Shown: positions 1 to 9,104 of the stretch, in pieces | Numbering within the stretch: the stretch's first letter is position 1 | Layout: the number at the start of each line of letters is the position of its first letter | Assembly: GCA_965222315.1 (NCBI GenBank) | Contig: OZ244951.1 | Coordinates: 5,022,001 to 5,086,000 of the forward strand | Direction of reading: 5' to 3' | Length of the DNA: 64,000 bases | DNA from: JACKII01 sp965222315 | GTDB taxonomy: Bacteria; Pseudomonadota; Alphaproteobacteria; Bin95 | Position numbers and translations under genes: made by a program | The notes under the pieces: generated by a model | What the model saw: only the letters and a program-made list of their open reading frames with translations | Told to the model about the DNA's origin: nothing | Database searches by the model: none

Positions 1-25
1 CATCAAAGGGGGCGTATTCTGCCAT
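1..25 (-). CDS. 5' end of a gene running off the window
   Basis: An ATG on the minus strand at position 25 opens a frame reading M-A-E-Y-A-P-F-D that leaves the window after eight codons. A strong ribosome-binding site (GGAGGAAA, about 7 bases upstream) precedes it. It lies just after the stop of the 2-hydroxyacid dehydrogenase gene on the same strand, so it is probably the next gene of that operon. Too little is visible to suggest a function. Confidence 0.55.
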
Positions 26-39
26 GGCGGTTTCCTCCG

Positions 40-987
40 TTAGCTAATCACGCGAACCGGCTCACCTTTCAGCCAGCCCAGAATATTCTCAACGGTCTGA
101 CCATAGAAGATTTCATATGTGTCGTGGGTCACATAACCCAGATGCGGCGTCAGTACTGTATTGGGCAGGTCCAGGAAGCGGTTGGTTTTCGGCACAGGCT
201 CCAGGCCGTAGGTATCGAGGCCTGCGCCTGCAATCGTGCCGGCCTGCAACGCATCGGCCAGTGCATCCTCGTCAATGATCGGACCGCGGGAGGTGTTGAT
301 GATGTAGGCCGAGGGCTTCATCAGTTCCAACTCGCGTTTGCCGACAATCCCGCGGGACCGGTCGCTCAACACTAGATGCACGGAGATAAAGTCCGACTGC
401 TGGAACAGTTCGTCCTTCTTCACCCGGCGCACGCCTTTCTCGGCAGCGGCTTCAGCGGTCAGGTTCTGTGACCAGGCGATGGTCTCCATCTCAAATGCCT
501 GCGCGTATTTCGCAACACGGCTGCCCAAATTGCCAAGGCCGAGGAGACCGCAGGTACGCCCCTTCAGGCCAAGGCCGACCTGGGTCTGCCAATGGCCATG
601 CCGCATGGCCGCATTCTCGTTATGGATGTTGCGGGCCAGCGAAAGCATCAGACCGAAGGCGAGCTCCGGAGTCGGGTGGCCGCTGCCCTGGGTGCCGCAG
701 ACAGTGACTCCATGGTCCTTCGCCGCTTCCATATCGACGCTGGCGTTTCGCATGCCGGTGGTGAGCAGCAGCTTGAGGTCGGGCAGGCGCTCGAACACCG
801 CGCGGGTGATCGGCGTGCGTTCCCGCATGATGCAGAGGATTTCATAGCCTTTCAGCCGTTCGCCCAGTTTGTCCGGGTCCGGCTCGTGGTCATGGAAACA
901 GGTAACCGTAACGTCCGACGGCAATTGCGTCCAATCAGCGGAAGTCATCGCGACGGACTGATAGTCATCCAAAACGGCGACGCGCAT
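40..987 (-). CDS. D-2-hydroxyacid dehydrogenase family protein
   Basis: NAD(P)-dependent cytosolic dehydrogenase expected to interconvert a 2-hydroxyacid and its 2-oxoacid. The 315-residue length is normal for the family. The Rossmann motif GLGNLG is at residues 150-155. The catalytic set is visible: Arg234 in NTSRGP, Glu263 in GLEP, and the acid/base His282 in TPHLGY. The substrate cannot be read from sequence: glyoxylate/hydroxypyruvate reductase, phosphoglycerate dehydrogenase-like and sulfolactate dehydrogenase enzymes share this fold. A perfect palindrome lies 23 bases upstream of the ATG and may be an operator. The next gene begins 15 bases after the stop. Confidence 0.88.
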   Translation of the reverse strand: MRVAVLDDYQSVAMTSADWTQLPSDVTVTCFHDHEPDPDKLGERLKGYEILCIMRERTPITRAVFERLPDLKLLLTTGMRNASVDMEAAKDHGVTVCGTQGSGHPTPELAFGLMLSLARNIHNENAAMRHGHWQTQVGLGLKGRTCGLLGLGNLGSRVAKYAQAFEMETIAWSQNLTAEAAAEKGVRRVKKDELFQQSDFISVHLVLSDRSRGIVGKRELELMKPSAYIINTSRGPIIDEDALADALQAGTIAGAGLDTYGLEPVPKTNRFLDLPNTVLTPHLGYVTHDTYEIFYGQTVENILGWLKGEPVRVIS

Positions 988-1009
988 GGCAAATTCTCCT
1001 ACAACGGAT

Positions 1010-1029
1010 TCCGGTCCAATTGGACCGGA
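1010..1029. promoter_or_regulatory. Perfect 20-bp palindrome, candidate operator
   Basis: TCCGGTCCAATTGGACCGGA is a perfect inverted repeat with no spacer. It sits 23 bases upstream of the 2-hydroxyacid dehydrogenase ATG and about 160 bases upstream of the divergent lipoprotein gene. Its size, symmetry and position fit a dimeric repressor site, and the GGTCC-type half-site recalls GntR-family operators. No regulator gene is visible nearby. Confidence 0.5.
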
Positions 1030-1186
1030 TCTATCCGCTCAAAATCGATCAATCAGCACATCTTACTCCGATTAATTGGTCGTCACAGCGATTCAATTTG
1101 TCGGCGTTAGTTGCTCTAGGCGGGTAGTACCGCAGCTTGCCATCGGTTATGGTCCGGCGGCAAACAAACTCGACAGAGGCAAGGCG

Positions 1187-2575
1187 ATGCGTCCACTGAA
1201 ATTTATCGATGCTGCTGTGGCGCTCGCGCTCGGGCTGGCGCTGGCCGCGTGCGGAAACGTGGCGGTAAAAAACCAGAATCAGGGCCAGCAACAATCCTCA
1301 GTCGGCACGCCCGCACGCACCGGCACGATGAAGGTTGCTCTTCTGGCGCCACTCACCGGGGACGTCGGGCCAGTTGGGCAGCAATTGGTGAACGCCGCCG
1401 CCGTTGCCCTGTTCGAGCGCCCGGACCTGAATGTCGAACTGCTGCCCTTCGACACGCGCGGCACGCCGGAAGGGGCGGCGCAGGCGGCCTCTCAGGCGCG
1501 CACTGCCAATGTGGAACTGGTGCTCGGCCCATTGTTTGGCAGCAACGTTCCCATGGTCCGGCAGGGACTGGCGGGCAGCAATATCACCTTGTTGGCCTTT
1601 ACCAATGACGCGACGCAGGCTGGCGGCCCGAATTTCGTCATGGGGCTGAGTGTCGGCGCGCAGGTGGAGCCGCTGGTCTCTCATCTGGCATCGGGAGGCA
1701 AGACCCGCTTGATCGTCATCGGCCCGGACAACGAGTACACGCAACGCGCCATCGACGCGGCCCGCAATGCAACCTTTGCCACCGGCGGCAGTGTGGTGCG
1801 CACCGCTGCCTATCCGGAAGAAGCCGACTTCAATGACATCTCCAATCAGGTGCAGGCGACGACCGACTACCAGGCCCGGCGGGGCGAGTGGCAAAGTTAC
1901 TCCAACAATTTGAAGCCAAAGGTGCGCAGTGCAGCCGATCCGGCCGCAACACTCCGCCAGGAAGCTACGCGCTTCCCGCCGGATGATATGCGGGGCGAAA
2001 TGCTGCGCGGCATGGCCACCGTCTATAACAACTGGAAATCCAGCGGCCGGAACCGGGCATTGGCCGAGGTGATGCAGCGTATCGACGGCGTCGATGCCAT
2101 GCCGGTGTCGGACTACGACGCGGTCCTCCTGCCGATCGGGGATGACAATCTGGTCGCCATCGGCTCTATGCTCGACCTGTTCAACGCGGGCCGGGGCTTT
2201 GCCACCCTGGCGGGTACGAATGTCTGGCAGAATGTGAACCTGTCGGCAGAGCCCTCCCTGCTGGGCGGCTGGTTCTCCCAGACCAGCGAGAGCGCGATCA
2301 GCCCGTTTGTGCTGTCCTACCAGAACAGTTTCCAGGAAACGCCAGAGAGCATTGCCGCGCTCGGCTATCATGGCGCGCGCATCGCGATGGAGGCGATGAC
2401 CGCCGGCAGCCGGCCGGTGACGGGTGAATTCGTGCGCCGTCCTGAAGGCTTCACCGGCAGCGCCGGCACGGTGCGTTTCGGCTCAGACAACCTGATGCGG
2501 CATCCGATCTCGATCTACGAGGTCACACCGGAAGGGGTTAAGGAACTGCGCGGACCCGATCAGCCCGGATCATAG
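1187..2575 (+). CDS. Periplasmic-binding-fold lipoprotein (penicillin-binding protein activator/LivK-like)
   Basis: The 462-residue protein begins with a lipoprotein signal: a hydrophobic run of Ala and Leu ending LALAAC, with the lipidated Cys at residue 22. The mature part begins with a region resembling type I periplasmic-binding proteins (MKVALLAPLTGDVGPVGQQLVNAA, quoted here in part as KVALLAPLTGD), as in Leu/Ile/Val-binding proteins and the LpoA-type activators of penicillin-binding proteins. No ABC transporter genes are adjacent, which favours an envelope role over amino-acid uptake. The frame stays open upstream to 1076, but the ATG at 1187 is chosen because it starts the signal peptide and follows an AGGC-type site. 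Confidence 0.75.
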   Translation: MRPLKFIDAAVALALGLALAACGNVAVKNQNQGQQQSSVGTPARTGTMKVALLAPLTGDVGPVGQQLVNAAAVALFERPDLNVELLPFDTRGTPEGAAQAASQARTANVELVLGPLFGSNVPMVRQGLAGSNITLLAFTNDATQAGGPNFVMGLSVGAQVEPLVSHLASGGKTRLIVIGPDNEYTQRAIDAARNATFATGGSVVRTAAYPEEADFNDISNQVQATTDYQARRGEWQSYSNNLKPKVRSAADPAATLRQEATRFPPDDMRGEMLRGMATVYNNWKSSGRNRALAEVMQRIDGVDAMPVSDYDAVLLPIGDDNLVAIGSMLDLFNAGRGFATLAGTNVWQNVNLSAEPSLLGGWFSQTSESAISPFVLSYQNSFQETPESIAALGYHGARIAMEAMTAGSRPVTGEFVRRPEGFTGSAGTVRFGSDNLMRHPISIYEVTPEGVKELRGPDQPGS

Positions 2576-2590
2576 GGGGAGGGCTACGGC

Positions 2591-3994
2591 CTACCCCAGC
2601 CGGTTGATCCCATCGAACGCGGCGTTCTTGTAGCACTCGGCTAGGGTCGGATAGTTGAATACGTTGTCGACGAAATAGTCGACCGTCCCCTTGTGCCCTA
2701 TGACCGCCTGCCCGATGTGAACCAGTTCGCTGGCGCCTTCGCCGATGATTGCCACGCCCAGGATTTCACGCGTTTCCAGGTGAAACAGCATCTTCAGGAA
2801 GCCCGTGGAATCGCCGAGGATCGTGCCGCGGCTGACCTCCTTGTAGCTGGACTTGCCGACTTCGTAGGGGATGCCCGCGTCGGTCAGTTCCTCCTCCGTC
2901 TTCCCGACGGTGGAGATCTCCGGGATCGTGTAGATGCCATAAGGGAAATGGTCTGACATGCCCTCGCAGCCGATATTGAGCGCGTGGCAGGCGGCGATGC
3001 GGCCCTGCTCCATGCTGGTGGAGGCAAGGCTGGGAAAGCCGATCAGATCACCGACCGCATACACGTTCTCCACCGATGTGCGGAAGTTTTCGTCCACCTG
3101 CACCCGTCCGCGTCCATCGGATTCCAGGCCAATTTCATCCAGTCCCAGCGTGCGCACGGCCCCCTCGCGGCCGATGGAATAGAGCGCTTTCTGCGTCACG
3201 ATCTGCTTGCCGCTTGCCAGACGAATGCGCACGTGCTCGCCGCGGTCGTCGTCATACTGCTCCAGACCCTCAACCTCTTCTCCCAGGCGCAACGTGACGC
3301 GGTTTTGGCGCATGTGATAGACGAGGTGATCGACGATCTCCCGGTCGACGAAATCCAGCAATTGTGGGCGCTTGTCGATCAGCGTGACCCGCACGCCCAG
3401 GGCCGCGAACATGGTCGCGTACTCGCACCCGATGACGCCCGCACCGATCACCGCCAGCGATTTCGGTACTTGCTTCAGGGTCATGATGTCGTCGCTGGTG
3501 AAAATGCGCTGTCCATCAAAGGGAATATGCGGGTCGCGCGCCGTGATTGTACCGACCGCCAGCACGACTTTATCCGTGCTCACCTCCCGCACGCCGGAGC
3601 CATCCACCGAGGTCAGACGTAGCGTATGCTGATCGATAAACCCTGCCTCCGCTGCGTACATATCGACGCCGTTGCGCAGAAAATGGTGTTTGATCACGTC
3701 GATCTCTTTTTGCACTACCCAATCTGTCCGGTAGAGCAGATCGTCCATCGTGATCTTGGTCTTCAGGGAGTAAGAAGAGCCATAGACTCCGCGTTCGCGG
3801 TAACCGGAGAGATACAGTGCCGCCTCCCGGAACGTCTTTGACGGGATCGTGCCGGTATTGACGCAAGCGCCGCCGACGACCGAGCGCCGCTCGGCGACGC
3901 CGACTTTCTTTCCCGCCTTCGCCGCCGCAATCGCTGCCCGCTCGCCGCCGGGGCCGGAGCCGATCACGAAAAGATCGTAGTCATACTGAGCCAT
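2591..3994 (-). CDS. sthA: Soluble pyridine nucleotide transhydrogenase (Si-specific)
   Basis: FAD flavoprotein that passes hydride between NADPH and NAD+. The 467 residues follow the family plan: FAD-binding GSGPGG at residues 12-17, an NAD-binding GAGVIG near 184-189, and the Y-A-V-G-D FAD motif. In the flavin-proximal segment GGACVNTGTIPSK the first redox Cys (44) remains but the second is Thr49. The usual HPT dyad near the C-terminus is replaced by N-Y-P-T. Both changes separate transhydrogenases from lipoamide dehydrogenases. The ATG at 3994 follows an AGAGGTGG site, and an in-frame TTG lies just before it. The gene converges on the preceding lipoprotein gene with a 15-base gap. Confidence 0.93.
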   Translation of the reverse strand: MAQYDYDLFVIGSGPGGERAAIAAAKAGKKVGVAERRSVVGGACVNTGTIPSKTFREAALYLSGYRERGVYGSSYSLKTKITMDDLLYRTDWVVQKEIDVIKHHFLRNGVDMYAAEAGFIDQHTLRLTSVDGSGVREVSTDKVVLAVGTITARDPHIPFDGQRIFTSDDIMTLKQVPKSLAVIGAGVIGCEYATMFAALGVRVTLIDKRPQLLDFVDREIVDHLVYHMRQNRVTLRLGEEVEGLEQYDDDRGEHVRIRLASGKQIVTQKALYSIGREGAVRTLGLDEIGLESDGRGRVQVDENFRTSVENVYAVGDLIGFPSLASTSMEQGRIAACHALNIGCEGMSDHFPYGIYTIPEISTVGKTEEELTDAGIPYEVGKSSYKEVSRGTILGDSTGFLKMLFHLETREILGVAIIGEGASELVHIGQAVIGHKGTVDYFVDNVFNYPTLAECYKNAAFDGINRLG

Positions 3995-4173
3995 CAAGCC
4001 ACCTCTGCACTCGTGTTCCCCTAGGGCTAACAGATGTTCGGCGGCAGTTCTATGACGCCGCGCGACATCGCCCGCGCCAACGCTCTTCCCGCAACCGGAA
4101 GACTACATACGGAATAACGGTCAGCGCGAAGAGGCCGAAGGGTAACGGGGAATTAGTGGACGACGCACGGCGC

Positions 4174-4425
4174 TCACCGGCCGAGGAAGTCAGCCACATG
4201 GTCGGCAATATGAAACACCATGGCCCCGGCGACGGTAAGGCACGCAAACAGCGCCAGCGCCTCGCCGACTTCCCATCCGGTAGCAAGCCACAACCCCGCG
4301 CAGAACAGACCCGCTGCCAGCAGCGAGCCCGCCGCCAGCCGGTACGTCAGCCATCCCGCTTGCCGCGCCGAGCCTTCGCCGCGAGGCCGGAAAGTCAACG
4401 CAGACCGTTTCGCCAATCTTGCCAT
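4174..4425 (-). CDS. Small hypothetical membrane protein
   Basis: A frame of 83 residues with a basic N-terminus (MARLAKRSALTFRPRGEG) and two hydrophobic stretches, around residues 32-50 (LLAAGLFCAGLWLATG) and 55-75 (LALFACLTVAGAMVF), predicted as a membrane hairpin. The ATG at 4425 is preferred over an in-frame TTG at 4461 because an opposite-strand gene starts at 4551 and the extra residues look non-coding. I do not recognise a family. The longer opposite-strand frame here is low-complexity Arg/Pro/Ser sequence and is not believed. Real expression is uncertain. Confidence 0.45.
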   Translation of the reverse strand: MARLAKRSALTFRPRGEGSARQAGWLTYRLAAGSLLAAGLFCAGLWLATGWEVGEALALFACLTVAGAMVFHIADHVADFLGR

Positions 4426-4550
4426 GGTCCATCCATTTCCGGGACCCTCATTCCTGTCCAAACCTATGCTGACAGGACCGGATCGTTGCGCAAGACAAAC
4501 CGCAGCGCCCTGGCTACACTGCTCGCAAATTCCGCTTCGGAGCTACTCCC

Positions 4551-5627
4551 GTGCCTCACGTTTCCATCGACACCATCCAGGCCCAGATCGCGAGCGTTCT
4601 TGCCGCCTGGGGTATGCCGGCCGATCAGGTCGCAACGACCGCCGAACTGATGGTGGAAGCCGACGCCCGCGGCATCGACAGCCACGGCATCGGCATGCTG
4701 CCCCAATATCACGACCGCCGGAACGAAGGCAAAATCATCGTGCCGGGGGACATAAAGGTAGTAAAAGACCTGCCCGCCATGACCTTCATCGATGCCGGCC
4801 ATGCGCTCGGGCACGTCCCGGCCAAGATGGCAATGCAGAGCGCCATCGATAAAGCAAAGGACATGGGCGTCGCCATCGGCGTGGTGCGCGAATCCAACCA
4901 TTTCGGCGCGGCGGGAGTCTACTCTACCATGGCGCTGGAGCAGGGCATGATTGGCATCTGCATGACCGGTACCAGCCAGCGTTCCATCGTGCCTCCGCGA
5001 GCACGGGAACCGATGTATTCCACGAACCCGATTGCCATGGCGGCGCCCGCAGCGCGCAACCCGGCCTTCAACCTGGACATGGCGACCAGCACCGTTGCCG
5101 TCGGCAAGCTCAACATCTACCGCCGGGCGGGCAAGCCGATGCCGGTTGGCTGGGCGTTGAAAGAGGACGGCTCGCCCCAGACCGATGCCGAGGCCGCGTT
5201 CTATGCCACGCCAAAACGCATGACGCCGCTGGGCGGTACCCAGGACGGCGGCGCGCATAAGGGCTACGGCCTCGCCATGATGGTGGATATTCTGTGCAGC
5301 GTGCTTACCGGCTCGTTCTTCGGCGGACGCGACCTGAAGACGGGTGAGACCGGCGATTTTATCAATGTCGGCAGCTTTTTCCTGGCCATCGATCCGGTGT
5401 TCTTCCGCGGCGAACCTGGCGCGTTCGAGGCTGACATGGACGCGCTCATCGACCAGATGCACGGTATTACGCCCATGGACCCCGCGCAGCCAGTTCTGGT
5501 GCCGGGCGAGCCCGAAGAAGCGGCCCGCGCCGAACGCATGCGGGATGGTGTTCCCATGACCGACACGCTCTATGGCGAGGTGAAGCGCGTGGCCGAAGAA
5601 AGCGGCGTGCCGTTTATTTTTGGGTAG
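4551..5627 (+). CDS. Ldh-family (malate/L-lactate-type) NAD(P)-dependent oxidoreductase
   Basis: Member of the non-Rossmann LDH2/MDH2 family that reduces 2-oxoacids such as malate-, lactate-, ureidoglycolate- or sulfolactate-type substrates. Family signatures are present: the DSHGIGM motif with conserved His45, ESNHFGAAG with catalytic His117, and KGYGLAMMVD near residues 237-246. The 358-residue length is typical. Translation appears to start at GTG (4551) behind a CGGAG site, and the protein aligns from its first residues. The substrate is not determinable. It is flanked by an unrelated small membrane protein and an MFS carrier, which might move the substrate. Confidence 0.88.
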   Translation: MPHVSIDTIQAQIASVLAAWGMPADQVATTAELMVEADARGIDSHGIGMLPQYHDRRNEGKIIVPGDIKVVKDLPAMTFIDAGHALGHVPAKMAMQSAIDKAKDMGVAIGVVRESNHFGAAGVYSTMALEQGMIGICMTGTSQRSIVPPRAREPMYSTNPIAMAAPAARNPAFNLDMATSTVAVGKLNIYRRAGKPMPVGWALKEDGSPQTDAEAAFYATPKRMTPLGGTQDGGAHKGYGLAMMVDILCSVLTGSFFGGRDLKTGETGDFINVGSFFLAIDPVFFRGEPGAFEADMDALIDQMHGITPMDPAQPVLVPGEPEEAARAERMRDGVPMTDTLYGEVKRVAEESGVPFIFG

Positions 5628-5797
5628 ATACGTTTAGTGCCGCTCCTCTCACGCGACTTTCCGGAAAGCGCGGCTGCGTCTGTCCGGGACCTGGTGTTTT
5701 TCCGCACTCTTAAGAGAGCAGGAACGCTGGGGGCTGGACCTCGCCTGCGGTTCGTTCGGGGAGAGCATTGTGTGAGTCCTGGTGGTGAGTTGGCGTT

Positions 5798-6997
5798 ATG
5801 AATCCCACCGCCCTCATCTGGATCATGTGCACATTCCTCGGCCTGAACCTGCTGGGGATGCATGCGACAGCTACCTTGCTGCCGCAGTTCATCGAGCGTT
5901 GGGACCTGTCCGGCACGGAGGCGGGCTGGTTGAACGGCGTAATGGGGCTGACATCGACCCTGGCCATTCCGCTCCTTACGATCACCGACCGTATCGATTC
6001 CCGCCGTGTCCTGCTGCTGGGCGCCTGGGCCAATGTGATTGGCTTTGGCGGCTTCGCCCTTTTCGCCAACGACTTTACCAGCGCCTTGGTGTTCCGCGGG
6101 ATCCAGGGTCTGGGGTTTGCCGGGACCTACATGGTTGGCGTCAAGGCCATCAGCGACCGGATCGCCGACAAGGACCGGCCCCGGGCCACCTCGCGCTATA
6201 TTTCAAGCTTTCCGATCTGCGCCAGTTCTTCCGTGGTCATCTCCGCAACGCTGGCGGATGCCTTCGGCTGGCAGGCAGCCTATGTTCTCCCTGCGGCCAC
6301 CGCGTTTTTGGCGTTTCTGCTGGTATTGTTCCTGCTGCCGGCCGCTGCGCCGGAGCCCGGTCCCCGGCGTTCGCTGTTCGACCTCGGGCCGGTGATCCGC
6401 AACAAGCCGGTGCTGGGCTTCGGCTTCGGCGCATTCATGCATGCGGTGGAATTGCTGGGCATGCGCTCGTGGAGTGTCGCGTTCTACGTGTTCGCAGCCG
6501 CGCAGTATGAGGGTTTCGACGTCCTGTGGCTGATCCCGGCGGCCACCACGCTGCTCATCCTGATGGGCTCGCCCACGTCCTTCGCAGGCGGTAGTGCGGG
6601 CGAGAAATGGGGCTATGCCCGCGTGACGGCGCTTCTGATGGTTGCGTCCGGCTTGTTCTCGCTGTTCGTCGGTTTTGCGGCGGCATGGCCCTTGTGGCTG
6701 CTTTTGTTGCTCATCCTGGGCCACAATCTGCTGGTTCTCGCCGACTCCGGTGTGGTGAACGCTGGCGCCGTGGCGGTCGCGGAGGCAGGCAGCCGCGGCA
6801 CGCTCATCATGTTTATCGCGCTGGCAAATGCCGCGGGCGGATTGGTCGGCCCCGTGCTCTTCGGTGTCGTGCTGGACGCGACCGGCGGCCCGCAGAGCAT
6901 TACTGGCTGGGGCTGGGCTTATGCCAGCCTGGGCTTTTCCGTCATGTCGGGCGGCGCTGTGGTGTGGTTCCTGGGGCGGCGGACGGACCGGCGCTAG
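5798..6997 (+). CDS. MFS transporter
   Basis: A 399-residue polytopic inner-membrane protein with about 12 hydrophobic segments. After the second segment there is a degenerate major-facilitator motif (L-T-I-T-D-R-I-D-S-R-R) followed by LLLGAWANVIGFG. The substrate is unknown. The gene follows the Ldh-family oxidoreductase by 170 bases on the same strand, so transport of a related organic acid is possible but only inferred. Its stop overlaps the end of the convergent lolD gene by four bases. The ATG at 5798 follows a GGTGGTGAG stretch. Confidence 0.85.
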   Translation: MNPTALIWIMCTFLGLNLLGMHATATLLPQFIERWDLSGTEAGWLNGVMGLTSTLAIPLLTITDRIDSRRVLLLGAWANVIGFGGFALFANDFTSALVFRGIQGLGFAGTYMVGVKAISDRIADKDRPRATSRYISSFPICASSSVVISATLADAFGWQAAYVLPAATAFLAFLLVLFLLPAAAPEPGPRRSLFDLGPVIRNKPVLGFGFGAFMHAVELLGMRSWSVAFYVFAAAQYEGFDVLWLIPAATTLLILMGSPTSFAGGSAGEKWGYARVTALLMVASGLFSLFVGFAAAWPLWLLLLLILGHNLLVLADSGVVNAGAVAVAEAGSRGTLIMFIALANAAGGLVGPVLFGVVLDATGGPQSITGWGWAYASLGFSVMSGGAVVWFLGRRTDRR

Positions 6998-7674
6998 CCG
7001 TCAAGCAGTTTCCCGTCCGCCATCCTCACAACACGATCCATGCTGGCGGCAAGCTCCCGGTTGTGGGTGGCGACCAGGCCAGCGACGCCGTTCTCGTGCG
7101 CCAGACGGATCAGCAGGTCGGCGACCCGTTCGCCCGTGTGCTGGTCCAGATTTCCTGTGGGCTCGTCTGCCAGGAGCAGGCGGGGGGAATTGGCGAGCGC
7201 ACGGGCGATGGCGACCCGTTGCTGCTCGCCGCCAGAAAGCTCCGCCGGGCGGTGGGTGACCCGCTCCGCCAAGCCGACAGAGTCCAACAGGGCTGCCGCC
7301 CGTTCCCGAGCCGCGCGCTTCGACACTCCACCGATCAGTTGCGGCAGCACCACGTTCTCCAGAGCCGTGAACTCCGGCAGCAGGTGGTGGAACTGGAAGA
7401 CAAAGCCGATATCCGCCCGCCGCTTTGCGGAGCGCTCGGCGTCGCCCATGCGAGCGCAGTCCTGGCCGCCGAGCATCAGGGAGCCCTCATCCGGCTGGTC
7501 GAGCAGCCCCGCGATCTGCAACAATGTGGTCTTACCCGCACCCGAGGGGGCGACCAACGCCACGATCTCGCCCGGCTGAAGGGTCAGGTCCAGGTTATCC
7601 AGCACCCGCAGGCGGCGGTCGCCCTGGCGGTATTCGCGGACGATGCCTTCCATGAGAAGCGCTGCGTTATTCAT
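6994..7674 (-). CDS. lolD: Lipoprotein-releasing ABC transporter, ATP-binding protein LolD
   Basis: ATPase that powers extraction of outer-membrane lipoproteins from the inner membrane to the chaperone LolA. The 226-residue protein has Walker A APSGAGKT (42-49), the ABC signature LSGGE (146-150), and Walker B LLLADEPTGNLD ending in the DEPT at 170-173. It begins inside the last codons of the permease gene (8-base overlap), so the two are translationally coupled. The order proS, lolC/E, lolD is a common alphaproteobacterial arrangement, which supports the assignment over other MacB-type ATPases. Confidence 0.93.
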   Translation of the reverse strand: MNNAALLMEGIVREYRQGDRRLRVLDNLDLTLQPGEIVALVAPSGAGKTTLLQIAGLLDQPDEGSLMLGGQDCARMGDAERSAKRRADIGFVFQFHHLLPEFTALENVVLPQLIGGVSKRAARERAAALLDSVGLAERVTHRPAELSGGEQQRVAIARALANSPRLLLADEPTGNLDQHTGERVADLLIRLAHENGVAGLVATHNRELAASMDRVVRMADGKLLDG

Positions 7675-8929
7675 AGCGCAGGGCCTCCGCTGGTTGTAGC
7701 CGCCCGGCCCGCCATGATGGGTAGAGCGTCGCCAGAATGCTGAGCCCGACGCCCATGCAAACCACCAGCATCACCTCGAACGAGTCGACCTTGGCGGGCA
7801 GCTTGGAGAGGAAATAGATCTCCGCCGCGAATAGTTCGCCGCCGGTCAGGCTTTCCAGCCAGCCCTTTACCGTGTTGATGTTTTTGGCGAACAGGAGTCC
7901 CAGCACGAAGCCCGCGACGGTGCCGGACACGCCGATAGAGGCACCGTTCAGGAAGAAGATGCGCATGATCATGCCGCGCGTGGCGCCCATGGCGCGCAGA
8001 ACGGCGATGTCCCGGCCCTTGTCCTGTACCAGCATGATCATCGACGAGATGATGTTGAATGCCGCTACCATGATAATGAGCGACAGGATCAGGAACATGA
8101 CGTTCCGTTCGACCTGCAGCGCCTGCACGAACGAGGCATTGGACGTGCGCCAGTCGTAAACGCGGTAGGCTTGGTTGCCGGGCAAGGCGGCCCGCACCCC
8201 CTCCTTTGCTTCGTCTAGGGCATTGGGGTCTCGCAGCAGCAGTTCGATGGAGGAGACGCCTTCGCCGGTCCCGAACAGGCGCTGGGCCGTCTGGATAGGG
8301 ATATAGACGAAGCTGGAATCGTACTCATACATGCCGACATTGAAGAGCGCGGCGACCGTGAACGTCTTGGCTCTGGGCACGGAGCCGAACGGGCTGACGC
8401 TACCCTTGGGCGACAGCAGCTTGAACTTGCTGCCGACACTCAGGCCGAGCGTATTGGCGAGCCGGGTGCCGATCACGGCCTCGTCGCCATTCTGGCCGAA
8501 CGCGCCGATATCGCCGAATTGGATATTGCCTGCGAGGATCGGGCGCTTGGCCAGCGCTTCGCCGGAGAGGCCGCGCACCAGCACACCGCTGGCCTGGCCT
8601 GCTTCGGTCGAAGCCATGGCCTGGCCTTCCACCATAGGCTCGGCATAGGTAATGCCCTGTGCGTTGGCCAGTTTGGCTACCAGATCGGGATAGTCCGGCC
8701 GCAAGGGCGTGCCGAAGCCGGTGACGGCAATATGGGCATTTACCCCCATGATCCGGTCGAGCAATTCCGCCCGGAAACCGTTCATGACGCTCATGACGAT
8801 GATGAGGGTGGCGACCCCCAGCATAATCCCGGTGAAAGAAAAGCCCGCAATGACGCTGACAAACCGTTCCTTCCGGCGGGCGCGCAGATAGCGAAGCGCA
8901 ACAAGCCGTTCGAAGGCGGAGAAGATCAT
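7667..8929 (-). CDS. lolC: Lipoprotein-releasing ABC transporter permease LolC/LolE family
   Basis: Inner-membrane permease partner of LolD. The protein of about 420 residues starts MIFSAFERLVALRYLRARRKERF, here cited as M-I-F-S-A-F-E-R, has one N-terminal membrane segment, a large periplasmic domain, and three C-terminal segments including the region LRAMGATRGMIMRIF typical of FtsX-like permeases. A single LolC/E protein is usual in alphaproteobacteria, so it probably works as a homodimer. The ATG at 8929 is preferred because a G-rich site lies about 10 bases upstream. An in-frame ATG at 8947 would add six residues (MGGDRP). Upstream lies a palindromic repeat and then proS. Confidence 0.92.
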   Translation of the reverse strand: MIFSAFERLVALRYLRARRKERFVSVIAGFSFTGIMLGVATLIIVMSVMNGFRAELLDRIMGVNAHIAVTGFGTPLRPDYPDLVAKLANAQGITYAEPMVEGQAMASTEAGQASGVLVRGLSGEALAKRPILAGNIQFGDIGAFGQNGDEAVIGTRLANTLGLSVGSKFKLLSPKGSVSPFGSVPRAKTFTVAALFNVGMYEYDSSFVYIPIQTAQRLFGTGEGVSSIELLLRDPNALDEAKEGVRAALPGNQAYRVYDWRTSNASFVQALQVERNVMFLILSLIIMVAAFNIISSMIMLVQDKGRDIAVLRAMGATRGMIMRIFFLNGASIGVSGTVAGFVLGLLFAKNINTVKGWLESLTGGELFAAEIYFLSKLPAKVDSFEVMLVVCMGVGLSILATLYPSWRAGRLQPAEALRYE

Positions 8930-8951
8930 GGGTCTATCGCCCCCCATACGG

Positions 8952-9078
8952 CGTCATTGCGTGGAGTCCCGGACCAAGTCCGGAGCGGCGAAGCAATCCA
9001 TCCCCGGTCACTGCAAGCGGAAGCACGAGTGGGTTGCTTCGTTGTCCCAGCCTGCGGCCGGGCCGCCACGCAATGACG
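8952..9078. repeat. Interspersed palindromic repeat element
   Basis: The outer arms CGTCATTGCGTGG (8952-8964) and CCACGCAATGACG (9066-9078) are exact reverse complements. An inner pair, CGAAGCAA (8989-8996) and TTGCTTCG (9034-9041), nests within them. This 127-base cruciform-capable unit fills the gap between proS and lolC. The CGTCATTGCG / CGAAGCAATCC pattern is a familiar type of alphaproteobacterial intergenic repeat. It may act as an RNA processing or attenuation structure in the operon, but that is inference. Confidence 0.8.
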
Positions 9079-9104
9079 GCGGGTTCGGGGGAGAGAGGCC
9101 AATA

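Noticed and set aside
4050..4173. Possible short membrane peptide on the minus strand after the small membrane protein (L-P-F-G-L-F-A-L-T-V-I-P-Y-V-V-F)
   Set aside because: It is in another frame, lacks its own start and ribosome site; it could be the tail of a frameshifted gene, but evidence is too weak.
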